DNA of 64,000 bases from Circinella minor (taxonomy: Eukaryota; Mucoromycota; Mucoromycetes; Mucorales; Lichtheimiaceae): NCBI GenBank assembly GCA_016758965.1, contig JAEPRB010000090.1, forward strand, positions 1 through 64,000, read 5' to 3'. Of the stretch, positions 1 through 11,313 are shown piece by piece. The notes beneath the pieces were generated by a model. It did no database searches and was not told the DNA's origin. It worked only from the letters and a program-made list of their open reading frames with translations. Numbering within the stretch: the first letter of the stretch is position 1; each line of letters starts with the position of its first letter. The position numbers and the translations under genes were made by a program.

Positions 1-400
1 TTTGACTATTATTATATGTTACATATGGGACTTGATACCCTTAACCATGGATGTAATATTAACCAACGGGATTTAAAATATTTTTAATTTTGGACAAATG
101 ATGGTTTAAGTCAGAATGCACCATAATTAGTTTCATTTATTTTAAGATTAAAAATATTTTGAAGTATTTTAATTATTTTAGAAATTATTTATTAGTAATA
201 AACTAATAGACTTTCTATATTAAAAATATTCATATACTAAATATATATATTTCGAATTCAACAAAGACAAAAAATTTATTTTTTTATTGGAATTCGAGAA
301 CATTTCTCTAAGAGAAATAACCATAAAGAGTCATGGTGCAAGTTATAAACAACTTACACCCTTTAAGATACTAATCATTTAAAAAAAATATGTATAAAAT
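1..400. other. AT-rich DNA, no gene seen
   Basis: No open frame of note and no recognised repeat. The stretch runs directly into the left arm of the foldback repeat at 401. Reading the minus strand beyond the foldback does not continue the retroelement reverse transcriptase that lies on its other side. Confidence 0.5.
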
Positions 401-832
401 ACAGGATTTTGCTTTCGATCACGCCTACGAAAAGAAATTTTTCATCTACGAGCTTTTTTTTTTCGTGCCTGGCCTTTGAATTTTAGCCAAAGAGCAGGGA
501 ATTTTCGACTACGAACTCACTATTTTCGCGAGTGAGACTCTAATTTTCAAGAGCGGGCTTAGAAAATTCGCTTGTGGTTTTTTATTTTTCATATAAGAGC
601 TTAATAATTTCGTGAACGAACTCTTTCACTATCGCTCATAAAATTATTTGAGTTCGTTCATGAAATTATTAAGCTCTTATATAAAAAATTAGAGTCTCAC
701 TCGCGAAAATAGCAAGTTCATAGTTGAAAATTCCCTGCTCTTTGGCTAAAATTTAAAGGCCGGGCATGAAAAAAAAAAAGCTCGTAGATGAAAAATTTCT
801 GTTCGTGGGCATAATCGAAAGCAAAATCCTGT
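401..832. repeat. 432-bp foldback (long inverted repeat) element
   Basis: The outer end ACAGGATTTTGC (401) is mirrored exactly by GCAAAATCCTGT (ends 832). The inner arms 591-623 and 650-682 are near-perfect complements around a 26-nt loop (624-649). The left arm has an extra segment of roughly 40 nt (about 552-590) that the right arm lacks, so the arms have diverged by an indel. There is no coding capacity. The right end abuts the truncated DIRS-like reverse transcriptase frame, so the foldback either inserted there or marks a rearrangement breakpoint. It is a non-autonomous foldback or MITE-like repeat; its family is unknown. Confidence 0.8.
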
Positions 833-2087
833 AAGCTGAATCATTTCTCAGTGGTTTTAAGTTGCAAATTGGGCGATGACCCCTATTCTTTTTAGGGACA
901 ATGAACATCTGACTGAAGAAACCAGGTGATTGGTTGTATACTGGTTCTAGTGCTCGTTTTTGAATGAGTTGGGTGATTTCTTATTGAAGTAATTGATGCT
1001 GCTGGTGATTTATATGCGAATGTGGGCGTGGTGGTGGTCAGTCGAAATGAATTTTGAAACCATATTTGATAATGGAGTGAACCCAAGGGCTGCGAGACAA
1101 GTGAGCCCAAGCAGCGCTGAAAAGACTGAGACAACCACCGACTATTGACGATTGTTGCTGTTGAGATTGGTGCTGTTGAGGTTGTTGCTGAATTTGTTGG
1201 TTGATTGGTCGTGCTGACGTCATTGGTGCTGGTTGGTGTAATAACTGCTGTGATTGTAATTATTGGATTGGTTGCTTTGGGACCAAAATGCTTCTCCTGA
1301 ATGGCCCCCTTGTTGAAAAAAAATGAGAATTATTATTTGGTGTTATAGCAAGAGAATTGTTGGTCTGATTAGTACTAGAATTATTTGTAAGAGATCGTCT
1401 AAAACGAGGACGAGCATCCCGAAGGGCGTGTTGTGCTGAGGCTTGTTGAGAAGCAGTAGTTTGAAAAGTGTCAGTAGCCATAGTGTAAGTCGAGTTATTA
1501 TTGGTCACTGAGAAAGAGGGATTAATAGCACGCAAAGCAAGATGATTGCGAGCTTGATTAATGGAGCTATTGGCATGTATTAGAAGAGTACGAGTATCTC
1601 GAAGAATAATAAAGAAGCACACAAGCTGGTCTTGAGGCAGAATTTGTAATAGTTCATTTGCTAATATGTCAAAAGGACAGAATACTACAGACAACTGGTA
1701 TTGTAAATGGCGAAGAGTAGAATCTTCCCTACTTTGTGCTCGATTGAACTGGGAGGAGGCAGCAGTGAGAATGGCTTGAGGTGCTGTGAAACGTATTCCT
1801 TGTATAACAGGGTAATTGTTAATTAGAGATTTCTTCTGGTCATCGCTAAGTTGGTGACTAATTAAATCTTCAGTGAGCTCGGGAAGAAGCTGAAGGAGCT
1901 CCTTTGAAGGAAGCCAGTCAAAGTGAGGCCGAGTAGGCAAAGTATGAGGTTGAGAACTTAGAAGTAGAGCTGCTTGTGAAATGGCCAAAGCTTCAAGCAT
2001 CTGTTGTTACTGTTGAGGCTGTTCTTGTAAGGAAGCAATGACGTGCTCCTGTTGATGCAATGACGATTGTAAAGGGTCTTGGGGCAT
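833..2087 (-). pseudogene. Decayed DIRS-like retroelement: gag-like ORF plus start of reverse transcriptase
   Basis: The minus strand carries a gag-like frame beginning with ATG at 2087. It is broken by an in-frame TAA at 2007-2009 and then open from 2000 to 1260 (246 codons). Past its stop, shifted frames encode pieces that look like the N-terminal part of a DIRS-type reverse transcriptase: SPWVHSIIKYGFKIHF (about 1040-1090) and, nearer 850-910, VPKKNRGHRPICNLKPL. The last matches the VPKKxGGxRPIxNLKPLN motif typical of DIRS elements. The frame ends at the foldback repeat at 832, so the polymerase core and the tyrosine recombinase are missing. Several stops and shifts separate the pieces, so this is a dead fragment. 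The RT-type motif is clear; assignment to DIRS rather than another LTR-less group is inference. Confidence 0.7.
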
Positions 2088-2769
2088 AAAGCATTTATGA
2101 ATATGATTTAACAAGAAAATAAGGTAACATAAAAATGATAACAGAATAAGTCTTGTGAGAATCTTTCAGCTGTTTTATTATATGAAAATAATATGATGAT
2201 AAAAAAGATAAAAAGATATTTTCTATTACAAGTAAGTTTTATATATATATGTTTTAGATGTGTATTTTCCTGTATTTGTAGATAATGTTATATTATGATA
2301 AATTGTATATTATGTGGTTATGAATAAATAAATTATGTTTGATTATTATGTTTGTATTATATTATTATAAGGTGTCATTGTGGTAGAATTATTATTTGTG
2401 TATTTAGATAGTAACCGATGTGAGATTATTTTAGTGTTTTTATATTTAGTTTATATTTGAATTATCTGAGATGAAGGATTGACGTGTGCCATACGACAGG
2501 GCAGCTGTTGCTGCTGTTCTTGAGTTTGTTGAGTAGTATTAGATTCACTAGACATGATCATATAAGAAGGAAATTCGAGATCAACAGAAATGTCCAAAGA
2601 GCGAAAAAGAAGATCATAGACTTATTATCATGTATTACTTTCTTTTATATTTATTTCTTTGTATTTCCGCTCCAATAAAGTGAAAAAGAAGATTATAGCA
2701 TATGTACTTATAGGTCGGAATCGACGGTCTCTTAGAATTAACCAGAGATTCATTGACCATCAATTCGAT

Positions 2770-2808
2770 ATAACGATACACTTTTGGTCTGACAGGGTGT
2801 ATCGTTAT
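2770..2808. repeat. 12-bp perfect inverted repeat (hairpin)
   Basis: ATAACGATACAC (2770-2781) is complementary to GTGTATCGTTAT (2797-2808) around a 15-nt loop. A second small hairpin, GTAACAG/CTGTTAC, lies about 10 nt downstream. These could be a transposon end or a terminator-like structure; no gene ends here. Confidence 0.6.
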
Positions 2809-3775
2809 AGTGAGCAGTAACAGTATTATATCTGTTACTATTATTATTATAGCGTTACAATATATGGTGTACAACAGGAACTATAGAAATATATAGTATA
2901 ATAACACAGAAATGACAATAATGTCTTTTTAAAAGCACTGGTTTTGCATTGATATATAGATACTGTGCAAGCAAATAATAACTTCAACATAAATATTGCG
3001 CATTGTTCAGTATATTGGCTTCACAGGTTAAACCCCAACATCTACTGTCAATGTACAATAGCTAAATTTATCAGTTGCATGATCTATACAGAGGAGTAGG
3101 ATTTTTATGTAGACAAACCTAGAACTTTAGAGATAACAACGAGGCTCACTGGCTTAGCAGAAGTAAAATAGACATTAGAATATCTTTTTTCATAACTTAA
3201 ATATAAATATATACTCTCACTCTATCTCTCTTTTTTATTATTATTTCAATGAAACGTTTCATTTCATATTTCCATAAACATAATGATTGAATGAAAAAAG
3301 GTTTCCGCCAGTCAGAAACCCAACACTGCAGAAAAGTGACCAATTGACGCTAGAAATACAGTAAGTCTTAGCCTCTTTAACACCATGGGAAGTAAAGTGA
3401 ACATTATTGGGTACACAAACTTCCTTATATGGGTCAAAAAGTGAACAAATTGAACAAAGTGAACCATTTTTTGTACACAAACTTCCATATTAGAACCACA
3501 AGGCTTAGCACACCAAAAAGTAACTAGTCACCAAAGTTTTTTTTTCTCACTTTGCAAATCTTTGTAAAAAAGCTTTTTGACCCCTTGGTAAATCTGTGAT
3601 GTTGTAACCCTTACATAAACAACTTTTCTTATTTTCTATTTTTATATATGAATATTCTGAATATTTATTCATATCAGAATATTCTCATTTCTACTACCTT
3701 TTTTCATGAATCAACCGATTGTACAACAACTATATAATTATCCCCCCAAATTATAAATTAAATAATCACATGTAA

Positions 3776-3840
3776 TAGCTGCGCGACATTAAACAGTTGC
3801 TGCGGAATTAGCTGCGTAACAATAGAAAGTTACTGCGGAA
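3776..3840. repeat. Two 32-bp tandem units
   Basis: Unit one (3776-3807) and unit two (3809-3840) share TAGCTGCG at the start and CTGCGGAA at the end, with a few differences between. It is a GC-richer island in AT-rich DNA, about 15 nt upstream of a TATATAAA motif. It could be a small upstream regulatory repeat; function unknown. Confidence 0.5.
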
Positions 3841-4432
3841 CATTTGTAAACGATATATAAACCCCAACTTTTTTAAACCAAATAAAAACCATCAATCAGT
3901 TATTCAATCAATCTTTATTTTAAAATTATTTTCTATTGATCACTCAACACCGTATATTGGGTTGTTTTATTTATTTTATTTTAACTAAGAGATTATCTTA
4001 AAATCCTTATTTTATTATTTTATATATTTATTTGTTGACTACGTATTAAAGTAGTATTTGAATTTAATAACAACTGAATTCACATTATAAAGACTCAATA
4101 CATACAGACATAATATCTCTGTACTAGATTTGATTATATTAAAATCATTATTGCTTAACATATATTATCTCAAAAGAACTTGAGTTATCTTAATAAACAA
4201 TTACGTTGTAATATACGATAATATTACTGGTGCTCACTATAAAAATACATAAGCATCTGTTGTAGCTGAATAAATATATCTACTTATAAATCTAATATAA
4301 AAACATCCACACCGGCTACAATGTTAACATCTGCTGGAACCATCCCAGGATTGATCAAAACATACTTATTATTGATCAGTGTTAATTTAAACATTCTGGG
4401 ATAGCTCTTGATATTTTCAACATTGGTGACAA

Positions 4433-5305
4433 ATGGAATTCATCCTTTTCATGGTGATAATGTGCAGCTTTTATTTACAGTGTACTGCCGAATACAACCT
4501 TGCTAAACGAAGGGGACATCCCTCTTCTAATGGCGAAGTAAAGATTGCCTATGTATAATACTCACACATCATAATTTATAGCGCAAATTTAACAGGAAAC
4601 ATACCTTTATACTCGTCTAAAACATAAAATAAGCTCAACAAAATATGTGCCACTTACACCACTAGTCCTTGTAGTAAGTACTAGTCTCACCAATGTATCA
4701 AGTTTTCTTGGAGCGAATGATTATGTCTGGCATCTGTATATGGTACGTCTATACATTAATATAATTAAAACTATAATATTATACATTTAATTCTTATATA
4801 GGACAAATCCAAATGACTCGGCAAGTTTTATGTTGGTGTTCAGTGGGCTAGGTAAGTAACAATATCTAACAATATTTTATATATCATTTGGTACAAACAG
4901 ATATGAGTAGAAACTATATGAGTGTATTCAGCCTACGAGGAGCTTTACCTACTTCAATATTACGAAATCAAGGATCATATTTGTCGATGTAAGTTAAACT
5001 AGATGTACTAAAAGTGGCTTTTTTTATCGAATAGCCAAGAGCAAATGTAGGTACAGTGGTAATAAAAATTTAGTAATATCTCTTCGTCATCATCATGATC
5101 ATCTACAATTCAACAACAACGATAATATATAGCAAGTCCACACAAACCCGAACAACCTCCTCCACCTGTTTCCTCATTCTCCTTTCCCGCTCTTTCACCT
5201 GCTCGACGACTGAGGAAACATATAGCTTCCCAGTTACTTCCCAATCAGCGCGCGAACGCCCCCATTCCAACAATAATATATAATAATATAAATGATTTGA
5301 ATTTT
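4433..5305 (+). CDS. Putative small secreted protein, five exons
   Basis: Proposed exons are 4433-4552, 4596-4735, 4802-4851, 4901-4988 and 5137-5305, joining in phase to 188 residues. The start MEFILFMVIMCSFYLQCTA is a convincing signal peptide with likely cleavage after CTA. The middle has motifs such as SSFLGANDYVWHL and SFMLVFSGL. The tail is proline-rich (PEQPPPPVSSFSFP) and then basic. Each exon is too short to stand out as an ORF; the model rests on frame continuity and GT/AG sites. Exon 1 could instead end at 4537. A 12-nt exon may lie at 5035-5046, and the last junction (acceptor at 5136) is the weakest. I do not recognise the family. It could be a pseudogene if the 3' junctions are wrong. 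The signal peptide suggests export to the wall or medium. Confidence 0.45.
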
Positions 5306-6085
5306 TAATAATAAAATATTTACAATAATCTTATGTATATTATCTTATTTCACGAGTTATGATTGGATTATTTTTGTTACACTGCTTTCCACAAAAGGAA
5401 TACACTACTGACTTTCAAATCACAAGTTCACTTTATTCACTTTTGTTCACTTTATTTCCCATGGTGTTTCTTTTGAGTGAAAATTGGATCAATTCCGAAA
5501 CTTATCTTGCTCGACAACTTTTAAGTCTAATCTTTCTGTTAACCCAACTGTATTGTCAACCATTTTATAAAACTCCCACAAATATAACTTAACAATACAT
5601 CAAGCCTTCAAGAAAATGACAACAGGTGTTTTTATGGTAATTATTTCAATTAGTTGATACCCTTACACATTTAAGATGTCAATAACGCACTAGTATTCTA
5701 TCGATAGTCATATTATACCTGATATATAAGTAGTAATATCAAACTGTTAATAATCTATAGATTCACTATGTTTTATGCAGTGGGTGTTTATAAATGTCGC
5801 TACACAGATAAGACAATTATTATCCTGATTATGTAATGAAAATCCCTCTCTTTTTTTTTCTAGAAAACCAAAACAAGAATTATTATTTTATGTAATTTAT
5901 ATAAACATGATAATGAATAAAAAAAAAGAACAACTATGTACGAGCATTATGAACAATTAAGAATGGTATGTATGGATGAATGGATGAAGCTTAATAACAA
6001 AGGGAAATGAAATGTTTTTGTGTGACTTTTTTAAAGAAATAAAAAGAATAAGAAAGGGTCATATATATTGATTATACATTAAGTT
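5306..6085. other. Spacer downstream of the secreted gene and Psf1
   Basis: Both flanking genes end toward this spacer (convergent). The one ORF inside (5359-5592) has no recognisable features. A run of T (about 5850) and AATAAA-like motifs fit 3' ends. Nothing else seen. Confidence 0.5.
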
Positions 6086-6700
6086 CTATGCAATATGTTT
6101 AAGGTATCCTGCCTTGATCAACGTTTCAACATCTGACCTTCGAACAAACTCTTGATTTCCTTTTGTCAGATTTAACTCGCCATATTCTGTAATAATTTTA
6201 CCGGCATCACGCAACACTCGAACTTCAATAAACAAATCAAGCGGAGGATCTAAACCAACACCTCCATTACCACCCAAATCAATATCCAAAAAATGACTCT
6301 TGTAGTTGTTCACCAAATCTCCATAACTTTCCAGGAAATCATTTTCCTCTTTACTAAGTGCCTCTTTGATTTGTCGTTCCTGACTTTGTCTTCCTATACC
6401 CCAAGATAATTCTTTGAGTTTTTCCAATCGTTGGTGATGATATGCAAATAGAATTCGTTTGTTACGTTTTATCGTAAGATGGTGCAACATGATTTGTGTA
6501 AGTTGTGATGGGACGTTGGGTGGTGCTGTATTGCTGTTACGCATTCCACGTACACTTGCTTCAGCACGAGCGTGAAGCATTCGGATTTCGCGACATACGT
6601 TTTGAACCAAGTCATCGTTATAAGTTGAAATTAACATATCAGAAGTGCGTTTTGCTTCTTTTGCAAGCTTGTAACTCGATTCTCCCATCATACTTGACAT
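6086..6700 (-). CDS. PSF1: DNA replication complex GINS subunit Psf1
   Basis: Intronless, 204 residues, the usual Psf1 size (about 196-208). GINS joins Mcm2-7 and Cdc45 to form the replicative CMG helicase in the nucleus. The N-terminal alpha-helical A domain includes the conserved segment IKRNKRILFAYHHQRLEKL (about residues 75-93). The small C-terminal B domain holds LFIEVRVLRDAGKI and the terminal TLIKAGYLKHI, as in Psf1 of yeast and human. I chose the ATG at 6700 (MSSMMGESSYKLAKEA). The frame stays open 40 codons further upstream, but that stretch is hydrophobic, AT-rich and unlike the family. A second Met two codons in is an alternative. No operon-like neighbour; convergent with the secreted gene. 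Housekeeping, probably expressed in S phase. Confidence 0.93.
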   Translation of the reverse strand: MSSMMGESSYKLAKEAKRTSDMLISTYNDDLVQNVCREIRMLHARAEASVRGMRNSNTAPPNVPSQLTQIMLHHLTIKRNKRILFAYHHQRLEKLKELSWGIGRQSQERQIKEALSKEENDFLESYGDLVNNYKSHFLDIDLGGNGGVGLDPPLDLFIEVRVLRDAGKIITEYGELNLTKGNQEFVRRSDVETLIKAGYLKHIA

Positions 6701-7983
6701 TGTGAATGTATATATTTGTTGAAATATTATTATGCTGGTAAGTAGAAGAATATAGGAAAAATTTACGGCGATAAAATAAAGGAAGGAACCACAAAAATAA
6801 AAAAAAAATAAACGGAACACGTGCGGACTTGACGCGATGTAAAAAAAAAAAAAAAAAACTTACACACTGTTTCTATTCTTTTCCAATTCACTCTATTAGT
6901 CAAATCTCACCAAATTATGCGCCTGCTACTGTCTTTTTTTTGCACCAACGATCTTGATCATGCTGAACATTAACCTTACCACAAGGGAAACTTCCAATAA
7001 TTTTCAACATGTCTTTATTATAAACAAAAACGATAGCAGTTTATACTAGTAATATGACAGAAACATCACGTTAGTGTAAAGCCAAGAAGATGGTTTTCCA
7101 ACTTCATGAAGCATTACAAGCAAAGCATATAAAATTGAGCATGTTTTTTTTAGTCGATTATAGATGACTTTCATCGTATGAGTGACTGGTTATGGATATG
7201 AATGGGGAGTATGTGGCGATAACAGGTCGATGTTTTAACAGTGGTTTTCTTTATAGAACCTGTAACACGCTCACAGGAATAAAACGATTATAGCATATTA
7301 CTTTAAGAAAAAATGGGATGACGAATGTATCATTTCTCTTGACAGCAACTAATAAAATAAAACATATGGTTCAGTGTGTACTTGTTTATATATATAGAAA
7401 ACTATTGATATTACGTATTACCAAAAGTACGTTCTCACGTGGACTACAAGTCTTCTTTTTGACACTCTTGTCGATCTGATCTTTTAAGCGACTTGGGCTG
7501 GTCGTAGTATTCAAAGACTATGAAACGTCATATAGGTATCCGAGTTATTGTATTCCTTGTAAAACTCTATACTTAGAGGGAAGCACTGGGTAAGGATGAT
7601 AAGTTCTACGAGAAGGTTCAGCCATATTTTCCCATTGGCATGGAAAAAAGAAATTGTTTGCTGGCAGGAGCTAAGAATAATAGAGTTTAATTTTTGGCAA
7701 CTTGCACCACGATAGCATCTTGAAAATATATTAATAAGAAAATATAATATCGAGGACCTCAAATATGGTATGTTTCTAGATAAGTTATTTGTTTTATGCT
7801 CTCGCCTGCCTAGCGACTAGTATGTTATCCTTTCAACGGGAAAAAGGCCCTTTCTTTTCACTTAATTTTGTGTGTGATATTATTGTTTTATGTAGCATAA
7901 GAGCATTTACTTGTTTCCAAGAAAGGTCAAATTATTTAACAAAGAGCCCATTCTTAGGATTATATAGACTATTCTAGCCAATT
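6701..7983. other. Spacer between Psf1 and a TIR element, with possible minus-strand coding relics
   Basis: There is no intact gene. On the minus strand between about 7440 and 7760 short frames look protein-like (for example EPSRRTYHPYPVLPSKYRVL), with stops between them. They may be the detached 3' part of the coding relic at 10154-10711, which lies on the same strand on the far side of the TIR element. This is inference. Confidence 0.3.
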
Positions 7984-10010
7984 TACTATGGGAAAAATAA
8001 ACTCATGAAATCTTGTTAGATCTTATTAAAACTGAAGTTCTGAGTTTTAACAAGTTTCAATAAGTTTTCACAGGATTCAATAAGTTTTAATAAATGGATC
8101 ATAGACGTTCATTTTATTTATATTGACCTCATACCATGCTATTTTATTATACACATTCGTATGCAAAACATCAGTTTTAAAAACCCACTAATATCAGTCA
8201 CAACTTTGTATTTATAAATATGATTATATACTATTGATTAACATCTAGCGCTACTATGTAAATAATACAAATATCATAATTGTAAAAGCAATATAGTTAT
8301 TGTTTGTAAATTATGTTACTAATAATATGCTGCGTGTTTACTAACCATCTCATTTTCAATCTTTTTTAATGATCTTCATGTTGCAGTTGAATCCTTAGGA
8401 ACCCGTTTCTCAACAGTAAAGCCATTGTTTGAATTGCGTTTCTCTTGATTGTTACAATTATTGTTTTTTAAAATAATATTTTGTCTAACTCTCCCTTAGC
8501 TCTTACTTACTGTTCTTCCGCTAGATGATCTGATTGCTGCTCCCTGTACTATAACGTCTCTATTATGTCTTCTCTCGTATGACCAGCTGCTGTCGCACAC
8601 AGTTGATTCATCATACACAACACTCTCATATGAATTGCTAAAAATTGATTCTTCCGTCAAAGAATCCCTTAATCCTTCGTTAGTAAAAGCTCTTGTGCTT
8701 GTACTTGTACTTCGTTATATTCAGATTGTTTAATCACAGCTACACCTTGAATAAAATATTTTGAAAGACGACTATATATCTATGTATAAATAATATTCGT
8801 GACAAACTAATGCACATACCTTCATTTATAGTAGAGCTTGTGGTTATTTGGCTTTCAACAACTGTACTTCTTCTACCTCTGCCACTTGATACTACTGGTT
8901 ATACAACTTCAGTATCACTAACTCTACTTGTGCATCCCTATGAAAAATACCTGAACTATTATGAATATTAACAATGTTATTTCACTAGTATTTATAATTG
9001 ACCAATTAAAAGTGGACCTACTTTCCTTAGTAATTGGTGTGAACTTGAAGCTGTTCCTTGGATTACTATAGAAGGTAAAGAAGAGGATAACACCAATGTT
9101 ATGCTTTTCTTTTCGTTTTGCGAGCCGTGCTCGTGTCTTCGTCCAGATCCACCAGAATTATTTTAACCAAAATGCAAACAATAATGAGCACCCCATGGTC
9201 CTTCATAGATCAAGCAAAACTTTCGTTTCCTTACCTTCATAAACTTCTACTACTCGTGATCTGAAAGTTTTTGAAATATTAATCTATTTTGTTGTTGTTG
9301 CTAAACATTATTGTTGAAAACGATCTTCAATAAAATTCCTATGTGCATCAATTGTGTCATCAAATCATTTCGGACACTTTCAAGATCATTATCAAAAACA
9401 ACGCGTTATTCAGATGGTCGTTGTTGACGTTTGAAATCACATATTCGTTTCCATTAATCATAACTCGTAGTTTGTGACAGAGTCAAATCATTGTATTTGT
9501 ATTATGATTGCTAGGCGCCGCAGCAACACTCGCTCGTTACTGTTAGGAAATTCGTGGGTAAGATATAAAACCAATCAATTTCTGTAGCACCTGTGAAATC
9601 CATCGGCCTGGTGTTTTTGTTATAGTGTATCGCCTTTTTTCCTCACTTTTTTCTTTTGAATCTATGGTATAGACAGAATCATCGTGTTGCTCTTCACTTT
9701 CTGCATTAGACATGTTTATCGTTTTTTTTTTTTTGTTAAAAGAAGAAAGAGTAAATATTAACAGGATAAAAAAAAAAAAGACTTTACTTCATTTCAAAGC
9801 TCCGCTCATTTTTCGCGTTCTCACTGTCTAACAAGTTCCAATAAGTTTCAAGAAGTTTAAATAAGTTTTCACAAGTTTCATTGTATCCCTTTTTCAAAAA
9901 AATTACTGAACAAGTTTTAATAAGTTTGCACAAGCTTGTTTAAGAAATTCCAAGATCCAACTAGTTTTAACTAGTTTTAACGAGATCGAACAAGTTCTTT
10001 TCCCATAGTG
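7984..10010. mobile_element. 2.03-kb TIR-bounded transposable element
   Basis: The left end reads TACTATGGGAAAA and the right end TTTTCCCATAGTG, a 13-bp terminal inverted repeat with one mismatch. Inside each end there are clusters of AACAAGTTT/AATAAGTTT repeats (8040-8095 and 9830-9995), in inverted orientation and typical of transposase-binding subterminal repeats. No clear target-site duplication is visible: the flanks CCAATT and CAAAAT are only similar. The interior holds a decayed multi-exon gene on the minus strand. No DDE transposase motif is recognised, so the element is probably non-autonomous with a passenger gene, or its transposase is too decayed to see. The ACTATGGG termini recall CACTA-type ends; superfamily not established. 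Confidence 0.7.
8376..9713 (-). pseudogene. Decayed multi-exon passenger gene inside the TIR element
   Basis: It begins with ATG at 9713 (MSNAESEEQHDDSVYTID, acidic) and then runs KKTPGRW-like sequence before frame shifts. Further minus-strand pieces include a segment ending TVTSECCCGA (near 9530), VVFDNDLESVRNDLMTQLM (near 9370) and a long clean stretch containing NEGLRDSLTEESIFSNSYES (near 8650). The end at about 8376 has EKRVPKDSTAT followed by a stop. Between pieces there are stops, at least one frame shift and plausible introns (GTATGT at about 8820). Composition is hydrophilic and Ser/Glu-rich, and I do not recognise the family. It may be a gene captured by the transposon or an element-specific protein. 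Confidence 0.4.
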
Positions 10011-10153
10011 CAAAATGTCACCCAATATGAGTGACATATTGATAATTCGTGGATATAACTTTACTTTTGTGAAAGCGCTTACATCGATTATGATATTTGT
10101 TCTATAACCTTATAAATTACGTATAAACAGAAATAAATTTTCCACAATGCTTA

Positions 10154-10711
10154 CCAATTGTCGGTGCGGTACTGGCAGAAAGATTTATTAGGTTTCGGGT
10201 GTCTTCGGTGCATGTACACCCACAGTATGTTTCAACTTTAGGAATTATTTTAAAAACATTAGTCCAAGTGGAGTACTGTTTTCTAAACTAAAACCACAAG
10301 ATATTTGTAAAGTGCATCCAGTCCATTAATACCACTAACTATTATCAAGTTTCAATTCATTCATCGATTTGACATTAATACTAACGACCATTAGTGGAGC
10401 TAGAAGTACACCAATGTAGAGACTTCCATGGAATATACAATGTATGATAGATTTTTGATATCCGAAAGTGTAACCAGCAGTTACTCTTAATATTATAATA
10501 TGACTGCTTGCTGTGTACCATCTGGGCTTCTGCCAAATACAACTGAATGTCGGATGGAACTTTCCATAGAGTGGAGCACGAGTTTTTTGCTAATAATCGA
10601 ATTAGTCATTGTCATCATACGCTGATTATTTTATGAAACTCACACCTCGATGTTTGTAATTGTATATACCTTTCGTAGTTTTAAAAGGGTTCAAACCAAA
10701 ATTCTTGTACT
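10154..10711 (-). pseudogene. Coding relic of unknown family, adjacent to the TIR element
   Basis: On the minus strand a segment after an acceptor-like TTATTAG (about 10590) stays open for about 80 codons and includes SIIHCIFHGSLYIGVLLAPL and VKSMNELKLDN. It is followed, after a one-base shift, by GINGLDALYKYLVVLV. A further exon-like piece includes VFKIIPKVETYCGCTCTEDT and ends near 10154 at a good GTAAGC donor. Upstream, an exon-like stretch KNFGLNPFKTTK ends in a GTATAT donor (about 10668). The pieces do not join in one frame, so the gene seems dead, or my exon model is wrong. The TIR element begins 144 bp downstream and may have cut the gene in two. Family not recognised. Confidence 0.35.
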
Positions 10712-11313
10712 GTTTCTTTTAAAATTTAATTCTTACATGAAAAAATCACTTCATTTCTGTATGAATCCATTATAATACTCTCTTTACTATACTATAGATT
10801 TCAGATAATAGAACAAGTTTCAGAAATGATGAGATACAGTGGAACCTTGTTGAAAACAAAAGGGATGTGAAAGTTATAGAGACCAGATATATTTAATTAC
10901 TTTTGAGTGCAGAATAACAAAAAAGAAACACCGCATATATACATACCATTTACGTAAAATGCTATATACTTCTTTTACAAGACTAAATAAAACAGTAAAT
11001 ATGTACATCAACTGTAAAATACATTTAATGCTTTGCATAGAAGCGGATTTTATATTTTTCATTCGAACTATACTTTATATTACACAAAAAACATATACTT
11101 TATACCATTCTTGCTGATTACTGTATATGATTATCTTACATATGTTGTGCTCCCCATCACAGAAGATACTGTATACATTAATGATTATTGAACTTTGTTA
11201 GTATCTACATGTCTTTTCTTGTGGCATTATAGAACTTTTATCATACTGTAACTTGATTATATATGTCAATGTAGTTTTATAATCTCGTTAAAAGTCAAAC
11301 ATTATTCAGGAAA
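10712..11313. other. Intergenic, nothing recognised
   Basis: AT-rich with only chance open frames. It contains the left copy of the 9-bp target duplication TTCAGGAAA (11305-11313) of the MITE that follows. Confidence 0.5.

Larger units (their letters stand above)
2088..4432. other. Intergenic, AT-rich; small repeats only
   Basis: Open frames here are short and have no protein-like composition. A 12-bp hairpin (2770-2808) and a tandem duplication (3776-3840) are listed separately. A TATATAAA-like motif lies near 3852. GTACACAAACTTCC is repeated at about 3412 and 3472. No LTR could be delimited. Confidence 0.5.

Noticed and set aside
3599..4160. Candidate solo LTR (TGTTGTAACCC start, TATATAAA inside)
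   Set aside because: No matching TG...CA ends with a target duplication could be placed, and no primer-binding site follows.
6701..6820. Longer start for Psf1 with a hydrophobic N-terminal stretch
   Set aside because: The extra 40 codons are AT-rich leader sequence; Psf1 is a soluble nuclear protein and the family begins near MMGESS.
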